47,776 bases of DNA from contig NZ_AXBA01000038.1 of the NCBI RefSeq assembly GCF_000473085.1, forward strand, positions 1 through 47,776, in the 5' to 3' direction. Below the pieces are notes generated by a model. That model ran no database searches. It saw only the letters and a list, made by a program, of their open reading frames with translations, and was not told the DNA's origin. Source of the DNA: Azorhizobium doebereinerae UFLA1-100 (GTDB lineage Bacteria > Pseudomonadota > Alphaproteobacteria > Rhizobiales > Xanthobacteraceae). Positions 16,546-26,400 of this stretch are shown in pieces; position 1 is the first letter of the stretch, and every line of letters begins with the position of its first letter. Both the position numbers and the translations under genes were made by a program.

Positions 16546-17601
16546 CTATGCCGCCTCGGTCGCCGCGCCCTCGGCCTCCGCCGGCAGCGTGCCGGAGAAC
16601 AGGTCCGCCACCCAGCGCGTCGCCGGGTGGTGGGCGCACAGGGTCAGCCCGGCGATCAGCAGCGGCACGCCGATGAAGGCGCCGGGCACGCCCCACAGGA
16701 AGGCCCAGAAGAACACCGCGAACAGCACCAGGAAGGGCGACACCGCCAGCGTCTTGCCGGCGATGCGCGGCTCCAGATAGCTGCCCGAGAGGAACTGGAT
16801 CACGTTCAGGCACAGGAAGACGAACGCCGCCATCTGCCAGGATTCGAACTGCACCAAAGCGAAGAAGGTGGGCAGCAGCGTCGCCACGAACGGGCCGATG
16901 AACGGGATGTAGTTCATGGCGAAGGCGATCGCCCCCCAGGCGGTGGCCAGCTCCATGCCCGAGGCCAAAGTGAAGGCCCACACCACGGCGCCGGTGGCGA
17001 TGCTCATCAGCGTGCGCACCAGCATGTATTTCTGCATCTTGGCGGCGATGTCGGCGCCGGCCGCCAGCATGAAGCCGCCGGTCTCGGCCCGGCGCAGGCG
17101 GGCGAGCTGGCGGGCGAAGATGTCCACCTCCAGCAGGCCGAGGATCACGAACACCGCCGTGACGATCAGGAAGCTGGCGAGGCCGTGCAGGCTTGAGGAT
17201 ACGCCTTGCAGCAGGCGCAGCATCCAGCGCACGTCGAAATGCTCCGCCATCAGGCCCGCCAGCACGAAGCCGTGGCCTTCCAGCCAGTCGCCGGCCTGCC
17301 CGTAGAGCGCCTGGAAGCGCGCCGCATTGGCGAAGGTCCACTGGCCCACATGGGCGAAGCCCCACACCACGAGGCTGACGATGCTGCCCACCACCACCAG
17401 CGTCACCACCATGGTGAGCAGCACCGCCGCCAGCTTGGGCATGACCGCCTGGAGCGCGCGTTGCAGCGGCCAGACGATGGCGATGACGAACAAGGCGAAC
17501 ACCACCGGGGCGAAGATGGACTGGGCGAGCGACACCGCCGCGCCGATGGCGATGGCGGCGATGATGCCGATCAGCGCCCGGATCACCTTCTGACTGTCCA
17601 T
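16546..17601 (-). CDS. AI-2E/TqsA-family transporter (PF01594)
   Basis: A 351-residue integral membrane protein with about eight hydrophobic segments in the PF01594 order: three N-terminal helices, a long amphipathic region (QALYGQAGDWLEGHGFVLAG), then GLLEVDIFARQLARLRRAET, MNYIPFIGPFVATLLPTFFA and EPRIAGKTLAVSPFLVLFAV. The family exports small molecules (autoinducer-2 is one example) or acts as a Na+/H+ antiporter in some members, so the substrate is open. The start at 17601 follows a GAGAG ribosome site. The gene is 62 bp downstream of a small membrane-protein gene on the same strand, suggesting a two-gene operon. Confidence 0.85.
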   Translation of the reverse strand: MDSQKVIRALIGIIAAIAIGAAVSLAQSIFAPVVFALFVIAIVWPLQRALQAVMPKLAAVLLTMVVTLVVVGSIVSLVVWGFAHVGQWTFANAARFQALYGQAGDWLEGHGFVLAGLMAEHFDVRWMLRLLQGVSSSLHGLASFLIVTAVFVILGLLEVDIFARQLARLRRAETGGFMLAAGADIAAKMQKYMLVRTLMSIATGAVVWAFTLASGMELATAWGAIAFAMNYIPFIGPFVATLLPTFFALVQFESWQMAAFVFLCLNVIQFLSGSYLEPRIAGKTLAVSPFLVLFAVFFWAFLWGVPGAFIGVPLLIAGLTLCAHHPATRWVADLFSGTLPAEAEGAATEAA

Positions 17602-17663
17602 TCCGCTCTCCCCTCGGGGCGGCCTGCCGCGCGCCCCTGCCATGTCCCGATGTTCGTCGCCAC

Positions 17664-18221
17664 TCACGCCGCCGGGGCGGCGCGGCGCACCTCGATCCCG
17701 GTGTTCCTGATTTTCTCGTAGATGTCGACCTCGCTGGCGAACGGCCACCAGCCGTTGAGCAGCAGTTCCATGGGGCGCCACAGGCCGACCCAGCCGGCGA
17801 TCATCAGGCTCTCGGCGAGCAGGTTGCCGATCAGCACCCGGTCGGCGAGGAGGCTTTCCACGGCGGCGGAGGCGGCGAGGCAGATGGCGAGGAACACGAT
17901 GCCGATGCGCAGCGCCTGCCGGCCCTCCAAGCGGGTCTCGGTGACCTTGCGCCGGGCATATTGCATGCGCTTGGCGCAATAGGTGGCGAGCGCCCGGGGC
18001 AGTTGCGGCGCGAGGTCGAGGTCCGGCGCATCGGGCGGCACGGTGATGACGATCCGGAACGTGGTGGATTTCCAGTTGCGGTGGATCTTCATGGTGTCCA
18101 TCACCTGCTCGATGCCGGACACCACATTGTCCTCGCCGGTGAACGGGTCGATCTCGGGCGCCTGGAAGAAGCTCTTGATGCTCTGGAGCTGGAGCGGGAT
18201 TTCGCAGGTCTCGTTGCTCAT
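17664..18221 (-). CDS. Hypothetical two-helix membrane protein
   Basis: A 185-residue protein that I do not recognise. Residues 1-100 are soluble (MSNETCEIPLQLQSIKSFFQ, IDPFTGEDNVVSGIEQVMDT, then FRIVITVPPDAPDLD). Two hydrophobic segments follow near residues 115-130 (IGIVFLAICLAASAAVESLL) and 140-155 (LLAESLMIAGWVGLW). The tail ends DIYEKIRNTGIEVRRAAPAA. The N-terminal region looks like a small alpha/beta domain anchored to the membrane. It precedes the AI-2E-family transporter on the same strand and is divergent from a lipoprotein hydrolase across 167 bp. Coding bias and conservation-like composition support a real gene; no function is assigned. Confidence 0.75.
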   Translation of the reverse strand: MSNETCEIPLQLQSIKSFFQAPEIDPFTGEDNVVSGIEQVMDTMKIHRNWKSTTFRIVITVPPDAPDLDLAPQLPRALATYCAKRMQYARRKVTETRLEGRQALRIGIVFLAICLAASAAVESLLADRVLIGNLLAESLMIAGWVGLWRPMELLLNGWWPFASEVDIYEKIRNTGIEVRRAAPAA

Positions 18222-18388
18222 GCGCGCGGACTTTCTGGCAGCGGCGCGCAGGCGCGCCTGGAGAAGGGGACGGCCGGCCGGCGGGGGCCGGTGTTTCGTT
18301 TGTCTTGGAGGTCCATTAGGATCGCAGCCCCGGCCGCGGGGAAAGACCGGGCCGGAGGGCCCGCGCCGCGGATCGCGGCGCTTTCGGG

Positions 18389-19582
18389 GTGTCGCGTCGG
18401 GTGGGGGAGGGGCGTTTGGCGGGGCTTGCAGCAATCGGTCGTGTCGCCGGCCGCAAAGGCGCAGGGCTGGCCCTCGCCGCGCTGGCGCTGGGCCTTGCCG
18501 CCTGCGGGCCGCGTCCCGGCGCGCTGACGCCGGTGGCGGTCGGCGCCCCGGGCGCCAGCACGGTCGACATCCTCGCCGCCACCACCCGCGCCCCGTCCGA
18601 CGATCCCGCCCTGGTCTATACCGGCGAGCGCGGCAGCGCGCTGTCCTTCACCAATATCGTCGTCTCCATCCCGCCCGGCCGCGCGGTGGGCTCGCTGCAA
18701 TGGCCGCAGGGCGCGACGGCGGATCCCGCCCGCGAGTTCGCGGTCACCTCGCTTGCCGCCGTGCCGCGCTCCGGCGTGCTCGACTGGTTCAAGGGCCACA
18801 GCACCCGCAAGCACCGCGTGCTGGTGTTCGTGCACGGCTTCAACACCCGCTTCGACGCGGCGGTGTTCCGCTTCGCCCAGATCGTCCATGACACCCAGGC
18901 CGACGCCGCCCCGGTGCTGTTCTCCTGGCCCTCGCGCGGGCAGGTGTTCGATTATCTCTACGACCGGGAGAGCACCAACTTCTCCCGCAACGACCTCGCC
19001 TATGTGCTGCGCGAGGCCGCCCGCAGCCCGGCCGTGAGCGAGGTGGTGGTGATGGCCCATTCCATGGGCGCGTGGCTGACGGTGGAGAGCCTGCGCCAGA
19101 TGGCGCTCCAGGACGGCCGGATCCCGGCGAAGATCTCCAACGTGGTGCTGGCCTCGCCCGACCTCGACATCGACGTGTTCCGCCGCCAGGTGGCGGAGAT
19201 GGGGCCGAGCCGGCCGCCGATCACCATCTTCGTCTCGCGCCAGGACCGGGCGCTGGGCGTGTCCCGCTTCGTCGCCGGCGGCGTCACGCGGGTGGGCGCG
19301 GTGGACCTGACCCAGGACGCGACGGTCGCCGAGCTGGAATCCGCCAAGGGCATCACCGTGATCGACCTCTCGGCCCTGACCAATGGCGACGCCCTCAACC
19401 ACTCGAAATTCGCCACCAGCCCGGAGGTGGTGCAGCTCATGGCCACGCGCCTCGGCTCCGGCCAGGAGATCGGCGACAGCGGCGCGCCCAAGGGCGCGGA
19501 GGCGGCGCAGGCGTTCGGCACCGCCGTGGGCACGGTGGCGGCCGCGCCCATCCTCATCTTCACCGGCGGCGGCGGCCGCTGA
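18389..19582 (+). CDS. Lipoprotein alpha/beta hydrolase of the DUF900 family
   Basis: Up to 397 residues. A signal peptide ends in the lipobox LAAC (followed by GPRPG), so the protein is probably lipid-anchored. The catalytic domain shows LVFVHGFNTRFDAAVFRFAQ, the nucleophile elbow AHSMGAW and VVLASPDLDIDVF, as in DUF900 (PF05990) hydrolases of unknown substrate. The start is uncertain: GTG 18389 has no ribosome site, whereas TTG 18416 follows GGAGG (18406-18410) with 5-base spacing and also leaves a good signal peptide. The C terminus is Gly-rich. It converges with the glutamate carrier gene with only 20 bp between stops. Confidence 0.85.
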   Translation: MSRRVGEGRLAGLAAIGRVAGRKGAGLALAALALGLAACGPRPGALTPVAVGAPGASTVDILAATTRAPSDDPALVYTGERGSALSFTNIVVSIPPGRAVGSLQWPQGATADPAREFAVTSLAAVPRSGVLDWFKGHSTRKHRVLVFVHGFNTRFDAAVFRFAQIVHDTQADAAPVLFSWPSRGQVFDYLYDRESTNFSRNDLAYVLREAARSPAVSEVVVMAHSMGAWLTVESLRQMALQDGRIPAKISNVVLASPDLDIDVFRRQVAEMGPSRPPITIFVSRQDRALGVSRFVAGGVTRVGAVDLTQDATVAELESAKGITVIDLSALTNGDALNHSKFATSPEVVQLMATRLGSGQEIGDSGAPKGAEAAQAFGTAVGTVAAAPILIFTGGGGR

Positions 19583-19602
19583 GGCGTGCTGCCCGGCCGG
19601 CC

Positions 19603-20814
19603 TCATCGCAGCATGAAGCCGATGGCCACCGCATTGGCGATGTCGATGAAGAAGGCCGACACCAGCGGCAGGATGATGAAGGCGGTGGGCGCCGGGCCGT
19701 GCACCTTGGTCACCGCCGTCATGTTGGCGATGGCGGTGGGCGTGGCGCCGAGGCTGATGCCGGTGAAGCCGGCCGCGATCACCGCCGCCTGGTAGCTGCG
19801 GCCCATGGCCGGGAACACCACGAACAGGATGTAGAGCGCCGCCCCCAGCGCCTGGAGCCCGAGCACCACCACCAGCGCCGGCCCGAGGCCGCCCAGCGTC
19901 CACAGCTGCATGCTCATCAGCGACATGGCGAGGAAGACGTTCAGCGACAGATCGGAGACCAGCGCCAGCGCCGGGGTGCGGGTCGGCCAGGGCGCGCGCG
20001 GCAGCAGGCGCGGCACGATGTTGGTGAGCACAATGGCCACCAGCAGGCAGACCACGAACAGCGGCAGCTTGAGGCCGGTCCTTTCCACCGCGTCCTCCAG
20101 GCCGTAGGCGATCAGGATGGCCATGTTCAGCACCAGCAGGGTGCTGAGGATGTCCACATGGGTCACCTTGCCGGTGTCCGCGCCGGCCGCTTCATCCGGT
20201 AGGCCCATCATGGGGGCGGCGCCGTCCTGGCCGCGCAGCTTTTGGCGGGAGATGAGGAAGCCGGCGATCGGCCCGCCCAGCAGGCTCGCCACCACCAGGC
20301 CGAGCGTGGCGGAGGCGATGCCGATTTCCATGGCGTTGGGCAGGGCGAAGCGCTCGGTGATCAGCGGTGCCCAGGCGATGGTGGTGCCGTGCCCGCCGAT
20401 CAGCGACACCGAGCCCATGAGCGGCGCGACGCCGGGCGGCAGGCCGAGCAGGCCGGCGGCGGCGAGCGCGATGCCGTTTTGCAGCGCCAGATAGACCACG
20501 GTGGCCAGCAGCAGAAGCAGAAGGGGGCGGCCGCCGGCCATGAGGTCGGCGAGGCGGGCGTTGAGGCCGATGCCGGTGAAGAAATACAGCAGCAGCATGT
20601 CGCGGGCGCCGAGATCGAAGCTCACGGCGACATTCAGCACCTTGTAGCAGGCGAGCGTGGCCAGCGCCGCCACCAGCCCGCCGCTCACCGCCTCCGGGAT
20701 GTTCCAGCGCCGCAGCGGCGCCAGCGCGCGGTTGAGCCCGGAGCCCAGGAAGAACACCAGGATGGCGATGGTGAAGGTGAGGAGGCCCGAGACCTGGAGC
20801 GTGGCCGGAATCAT
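19603..20814 (-). CDS. gltS: Sodium/glutamate symporter
   Basis: A 403-residue inner-membrane carrier, the normal length for GltS (about 400). The two inverted halves each carry a re-entrant-loop signature: SLIGGHGTTIAWAPL with FALPNAMEIGIASATLGLV in the first, and GFTGISLGATPTAIANM in the second. It couples Na+ to glutamate uptake. It is the last gene of a minus-strand run (patatin, GntP-type permease, gltS) and starts 55 bp after the GntP-type stop with a GGAGG ribosome site. Specificity for glutamate is a family-level assignment. Confidence 0.9.
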   Translation of the reverse strand: MIPATLQVSGLLTFTIAILVFFLGSGLNRALAPLRRWNIPEAVSGGLVAALATLACYKVLNVAVSFDLGARDMLLLYFFTGIGLNARLADLMAGGRPLLLLLLATVVYLALQNGIALAAAGLLGLPPGVAPLMGSVSLIGGHGTTIAWAPLITERFALPNAMEIGIASATLGLVVASLLGGPIAGFLISRQKLRGQDGAAPMMGLPDEAAGADTGKVTHVDILSTLLVLNMAILIAYGLEDAVERTGLKLPLFVVCLLVAIVLTNIVPRLLPRAPWPTRTPALALVSDLSLNVFLAMSLMSMQLWTLGGLGPALVVVLGLQALGAALYILFVVFPAMGRSYQAAVIAAGFTGISLGATPTAIANMTAVTKVHGPAPTAFIILPLVSAFFIDIANAVAIGFMLR

Positions 20815-20869
20815 GAGGTCTGGTTCCTCCCGGTGGCGCCGGCGGCGGCGCGCATGGTCCGCCGCGTGC

Positions 20870-22324
20870 TCAGAACGAGCCGACCGCGCTGCCGATGGCG
20901 ATGACCGCGACGAGCGCGAGGATGGCGCTGACCACCGCCACCATGACGATGTCCAGATAGCTCTTGGCGTGGGTGGAGCCGCACACCGCCAGCAGCGTCA
21001 CCACCGCGCCGTTGTGCGGCAGGCTGTCCAGCGTGCCCGAGCCGATCACCGCGACGCGGTGCATCAGCGCCGGGTCGAGCCCGGTTTCGGCGGCGATCTT
21101 CATGTAGGAGGCGCCCAGCGCGTCGAGCGCGATGGTGAGGCCGCCGGAGGCCGAGCCGGTGAGCGCGGCGAGGATGTTGGTGGCCACCGCCAGCGAGACC
21201 AGCGGGCCGCCCTCAATGCCCAGCACCCAGGTGCGCACCAGCTCGAAGGCGGGCAGGGCCGCCACCACGGCGCCGAAGCCGACCAGGCTGGCGACGCTGA
21301 AGGCCGGCAGCACCGAGGCGTTGGCGCCAGCGTCCATGCTGGCCCGCAGGTCCGGCAGGCGGCGGAAATTGCAGGCGATCAGGGTGAGGATGGCGGCGGC
21401 CAGCGCCACCGCCACCGACCACACGCCGCCGACGGCGGAGAGCGTGGTGCCGCCCCAGCGCGGCTCGGCCAGGTAGCTCACGTCGAGGCGCGGCAGCACC
21501 ACCATGGACATGATGAGGTTGACCGCCACCACCACCACCAGCGGCAAAGCGGCGATGAGCACCGGCGGGCCCTTGTGGGCATGGGCGCCGTGGCAGATCT
21601 CGGCGGTGTCGAATTCATGCGAGGCGGTGGCGCGTTCGCGGATGAACTGGTCGTCGGACAGGCCCTCGGTATCCACCGCCACCGGGTCGCCGAAGCCCTC
21701 GCCGCGGGCGCGGGCGACGCGCTCGGCCCGGTTGAGCCACCACATGCCGAAGCCCAGCATGATGACCGAGGCGATGACGCCGAGCCCCGGCGCCGCGAAC
21801 GGCGTGGTGCCGAAGAACGGCATGGGGATGGCGTTCTGGATCGCCGGAGTGCCGGGCATGGCGGACATGGTGAAGGTGGAGGTGCCGAGCGCGATCGCCG
21901 CCGGCATCAGCCGGCGGGGGATGCCGGCGGAGCGGAATAGCGCGGTGGCCATGGGCGCCAGCACGAAGAAGGCGACGAACAGGCTGACGCCGCCATAGGT
22001 GACGATGGCCCCCGCCAGCACCACGGCGAGGATCGCCCGCTGCTCGCCGAGGCGGCGGGTCATCTCGTCGGCGATCACGCTGACCGAGCCGCTGTCGTCC
22101 ATCAGCTTGCCGAACAGGGCGCCGAGCAGGAACAGCGGGAAGAACTGCGCCACGAAGGTGGCGGCGTTGGTCATGAAGGTCTGCGTCCAGTGGGCGAGCA
22201 GCGGCTCGCCCGCGAAGGCGGCGGCGACGAGCGCCGCGGCCGGCGCCAGCAGCAGGATGCTCCAGCCCCGGAAGGCGAGGAACAGCAGGAGGCCGAGGCC
22301 GATCAGGATGCCGAGGAGCCCCAT
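20870..22324 (-). CDS. GntP-family organic-acid permease
   Basis: A 484-residue protein with about twelve hydrophobic segments. Family features include FFPLFLLGALFGKLMDDSGS, GGVSLFVAFFVLAPMATALF, LGTSTFTMSAMPGTPAIQNA and SGTLDSLPHNGAVVTLLAVC. GntP carriers take up gluconate, D-serine or hydroxy acids such as 3-hydroxybutyrate with protons. A hydrophilic loop with DTEGLSDDQF and a His-rich stretch (CHGAHAHKG) lies mid-protein. The gene starts 3 bp after the patatin stop, so the two are coupled. The patatin/GntP pairing suggests handling of hydroxybutyrate or another short hydroxy acid; this is inferred. Confidence 0.85.
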   Translation of the reverse strand: MGLLGILIGLGLLLFLAFRGWSILLLAPAAALVAAAFAGEPLLAHWTQTFMTNAATFVAQFFPLFLLGALFGKLMDDSGSVSVIADEMTRRLGEQRAILAVVLAGAIVTYGGVSLFVAFFVLAPMATALFRSAGIPRRLMPAAIALGTSTFTMSAMPGTPAIQNAIPMPFFGTTPFAAPGLGVIASVIMLGFGMWWLNRAERVARARGEGFGDPVAVDTEGLSDDQFIRERATASHEFDTAEICHGAHAHKGPPVLIAALPLVVVVAVNLIMSMVVLPRLDVSYLAEPRWGGTTLSAVGGVWSVAVALAAAILTLIACNFRRLPDLRASMDAGANASVLPAFSVASLVGFGAVVAALPAFELVRTWVLGIEGGPLVSLAVATNILAALTGSASGGLTIALDALGASYMKIAAETGLDPALMHRVAVIGSGTLDSLPHNGAVVTLLAVCGSTHAKSYLDIVMVAVVSAILALVAVIAIGSAVGSF

Positions 22325-22327
22325 GGG

Positions 22328-23368
22328 TCAGACGCCTTCCAGCAGGGTGTCGAGGTCGATGGAGGAGCGCTTGCCGATGCTGTCGCCGTCCCGCGCCAGG
22401 AATTCGTCCGCCGCGGTGCGGCCGGCGTCGCGCAGCATGGTGAGGAATTCCCATTCGGCGTTCAGCTTGGAGGAATAGCCGAGCGTCTGCATCAGGTCAT
22501 TGCGCACCATGTGGATGCGCATCTTGGCCCATTGCGCGCCCTCGGTATTCTCCGGGCAGGCCACCTGCCGCAGCAGCGCGATCATGCGCAGCTCCTTCAG
22601 CAGCACGGCGTTGAACGACACCTCGTTCAGCCGGTTGAGGATCTCGCGCGCCGAATTGGGCGTGCCGGGCCGCTCCACCGGATTGATGGGGATGAGGATG
22701 GTGTCGTCCGAATCCAGCTCACGCACCAGAGGCGTCATGGTGGGGTTGCCGGAATAGCCGCCGTCCCAATAGCTCTCGCCGTCGATCTCGATGGCCTGGA
22801 ACATGGTGGGCAGGCAGGCGGAGGCCAGCAGCACATCCGGCGTGATCTCGCCGTTGCGGAACACCCGGCCGCGCCCGGTGCGCACATTGGTGGCAGTGAT
22901 GAACAGGCGGATGGGCGAGGCCTTCAGCCGCTCGAAATTGATCAGGTCGTCAAGGATGGCGCGCAGCGGGTGGGAATTGCCGGGGTTGAGGTCGTAGGGC
23001 GAATAGAGCCGCGACATCAGGTCCATGGCGACGAACAGCGGCGAGTTGTCCAGCGTCCAGCGGCCCATCATCTTGTCGATGGGGCCGCGCTGGAACGGGC
23101 TGAACCGCGCCGCCTCGGCGACCCGCTTCCAATAGACGTCCAGCGCCGCGCGGGCGCCCGGCGCGCCGCCGGCGGCATAGCCGTCCGCCAGCACGGCGGC
23201 GTTCATCGCCCCGGCGGAGGTGCCGGAGATGCCGTCGATCCTGATCCAGGGCTCCTCCAGCAGCCGGTCGAGCACCCCCCAGGTGAAGGCGCCGTGCGAG
23301 CCGCCGCCCTGGAGGGCGAGGTCCACGAGGACAGGCGCCCGCGCGTTTGCCGATGTTTCACTGGCCAT
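22328..23368 (-). CDS. Patatin-like phospholipase family protein
   Basis: A 346-residue soluble protein with all patatin landmarks: the oxyanion hole LQGGGSHGAF near residue 20, nucleophile motif GISGTSAGAMNA near residue 50, and the dyad Asp in DGGYSGNP near residue 210. It is a serine acyl hydrolase acting on lipids or acyl esters. The start follows AGGAGAGG. It is directly upstream of the GntP-type permease (3-bp gap), and 63 bp after the RND pump gene, so it may be read from its own promoter or from the RND operon. A role in polyhydroxybutyrate or lipid turnover is speculative. Confidence 0.9.
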   Translation of the reverse strand: MASETSANARAPVLVDLALQGGGSHGAFTWGVLDRLLEEPWIRIDGISGTSAGAMNAAVLADGYAAGGAPGARAALDVYWKRVAEAARFSPFQRGPIDKMMGRWTLDNSPLFVAMDLMSRLYSPYDLNPGNSHPLRAILDDLINFERLKASPIRLFITATNVRTGRGRVFRNGEITPDVLLASACLPTMFQAIEIDGESYWDGGYSGNPTMTPLVRELDSDDTILIPINPVERPGTPNSAREILNRLNEVSFNAVLLKELRMIALLRQVACPENTEGAQWAKMRIHMVRNDLMQTLGYSSKLNAEWEFLTMLRDAGRTAADEFLARDGDSIGKRSSIDLDTLLEGV

Positions 23369-23431
23369 GACGCTGTGCCTCTCCTGAAAGCCGAAATCCC
23401 GGTGCTGCCCCCGTCGCGGGTGCCGCGCGCC

Positions 23432-26400
23432 TCACGCCTGCGCCGCCCGCCGGCCGGGCTCGGGCGCCGTGTCCGGCCCGAACCAGGTCACGTAGAGCGC
23501 GGGCAGGAAGACGAGGGTGAGCAGGGTGCCCACCAGCAGGCCGCCCATGATGGCGAAGGCCATCGGCCCCCAGAACACCGTGGGGGCGATGGGGATCATG
23601 CCCAGCACGGTGGACACCGCGGTCAGCATGATCGGCCGGAAGCGGGCGCTGCTGGCCGCCACCACCGCGTCGAAGACGGACTTGCCGGCGGCGCGCTCGG
23701 CCTCGATCTGGCCGATGAGGATCACCGCATTCTTGGTGATCATGCCGATCAAAGCGAGGATGCCGAGGATGGCGACGAAGCCGAGCGGCCGGCCGGACAG
23801 CAGCAGGGCGGCGGCCACCCCGATGAGGCCGAGCGGCGCCACCGACAGCACCAGGAACAGCCGCTGGAAGCTCTGGAGCTGGAACATCAGCACCGTGAGC
23901 ATCAGGAACAGCATCAGCGGCACCACGGCGAACACCGAGGCGCTGGACTGGGCGCTTTCCTCCACCGTGCCGCCGACCGTGATGCGGTAGCCGCGCGGCA
24001 GGCTCTTCGCCAGCTCCTGCACCTGCGGCGCGAGGCCCGAGACCACCGCCTCCGGCAGGGCGCCGGGCACCACGTCGGCCTGGACGATGAGGGTGGGCAC
24101 GCGGTCGCGGCGCCAGATCACCGGATAGGCCTGGGCATAGTCGAACGTGGCCAGCTGGCGCAGCGGCACCGTGCGTCCGCTGGGCAGCGGCACCTGGAGC
24201 GTCGCCAGCGTCTCCAGCGAGACGCGCTGCTCGTCGGTGGCCCGCGCCACCACGTCCACCAGATAGATGTCGTCGCGCACCTGGGTCACCGGCGCGCCGG
24301 TGAGCACGGTATTGAGCACGCCTGCGAGACTCTGGGTGGAGAGGCCCAGCAGGCGCGCCTGGTCCTGGTCCACCCGGATGCGGATCTCCCGCGCCGGCTC
24401 GATCCAGTCGTAATTCACCTTCACCGCGTCGCGGTTGGTGGCCACCACCCGCGCCAGGTCGAGGGCGATCTCGCGCACCTTCTCCACGTCGGGGCCGCTG
24501 ACCCGGTATTGCACCGGCCAGCCCACAGCGGGACCAAGCTCCAGCGGATAGACGCGGCCGATGAGGCTGGGGAAATCGTTGGCCAGCAGCGTGTCCAGGC
24601 GCACCCGCAGCCGCTCGCGCGCGTCCACGTCCTTGGCGACGATCACCGCCTGGGCGAAGAAGTCGTTGGGCAGCTGCACGTTGAGCGGCAGGTAGAAGCG
24701 GATGGCGCCGCGGCCCACATAGGTGCTCCAGCGCTCCACGTCCGGGTCGCTCTTCAGCACGGCATCGATGCGCCGGGCCACGTCATCGCTGGCATAGATG
24801 GAGGCGTTCTGCGGCAGCCGCAGGTCCACCAGCAGTTCCGGCCGGTCGGAGGAGGGGAAGAACTGCTTGGGAATGAGCGGGATGGCCAGCGCCGAGAGCA
24901 CGAACAGCGCGACGGTGACCGCCAGCGTCGCCCAGCGCCACCTGAGCGCGAAGGTCAGCAGCGCCAGATAGAGCCCGACCACCCGGCTCGGCCCGGCATT
25001 GGCCTTCTTCGTGGGCGGCTTCAGGATCATCACGCCCAGCAGCGGGGCGAAGATCACCGCCACGACCCACGACACCAGCAGGGCGATGGACACCACCGCG
25101 AACAGCGAGAAGGTGTATTCGCCCGCCGAGGAGGCGGCAAAGCCGATGGGCACGAAGCCGGCGACCGTCACGAAGGTGCCGGCCAGCATGGCGAAGGCAT
25201 AGGTGCGGAAGGCGAAGGTGGCCGCGCTCTCCTTGTCGTCGCCCGCCGCGAGGCGGTTGATCATGGCGTCGGTGGTGGTCATGGCATCGTCCACCATCAG
25301 CGCCAAGGCGATGATGAGGGCACCCAGCGAGATGCGCTGCATGTCGATGCCGGCCAGCTCCATGAGCGCGAACACCACCGCCAGCGTCAGCGGGATGGAC
25401 AGGGCCACCACCGCGCCGGCGCGCACGCCGAGGCTGATGAAGGAGACGATCAGGATGATGCCGATGGCCTGCCAGAGCGAGGACATGAACTCGGCGATGG
25501 AATGGTCCACCGTCACCGCCTGGTCGGCCACCAGCACCGGCTCGATGCCGATGGGCAAATCGGCGGTGATCTCGTCCATCCGGGCCTTGATGGCGCGGCC
25601 CATGGCGAGGATGTCGCCGCCGTCGCGCATGGCGATGGCGAGGCCGATGGCCGACTGGCCGTTGGCCCGGAACTGCGGCTGCGGCGGGTCCACGGTGCCG
25701 CGCCGGATGCTGGCGATGTCGGCCAGCCGCAGCAGGCGCCCGTTCACCACGAAATTCACGTCGGCGATGTCGGCTTCCGAGGTGAAGGCGCCGGACACCG
25801 TGAGCGAGATCGCCTCCTTGCCGGTCTCCATCGTGCCGGCGGGGCTGACGATGTTCTGCCGTTGCAGCGCCGCCAGGACGGCGGCGCGGTCGATGCCGAG
25901 GCTGGCCAGCTCCTGCATGGAGAATTCGATGAAGATGCGCTCGTCCTGCGCGCCCAGGATCTCGATCTTGGAGACGTCCGGCACATGCAGCAGCTTGGAG
26001 CGGATGTCCTCCACATAGTCGCGCAGCTCGCGCTGCGAGAAGCCGTCGGCGGTGAAGCCGTAGATAATGCCGAAGGTGTCGCCGAACTCGTCGTTGAAGC
26101 CGGGGCCGACGACGCCGGCCGGCAGGGTGTGGCGCATGTCGCCGATGGACTTGCGCACGTGGTACCAGATGTCCGGCACCTCCTGCGCCGTGGCGCTGCC
26201 CTTCAGGTTGACGAAGATGGTGGTGACGCCGGCGCTGGTGTAGCTGCGCAGGAAGTCGAGCTTGGGGGTCTCCTGGAGCGTGCGCTCCAGCCGCTCGGTG
26301 ACCTGGCGGACGGTCTCCTCGGCGCTGGCGCCGGGCCATGCCGCCTGCACCACCATTGTCTTGATGATGAAGGTCGGGTCCTCGCCGCGCCCCAGGCGCT

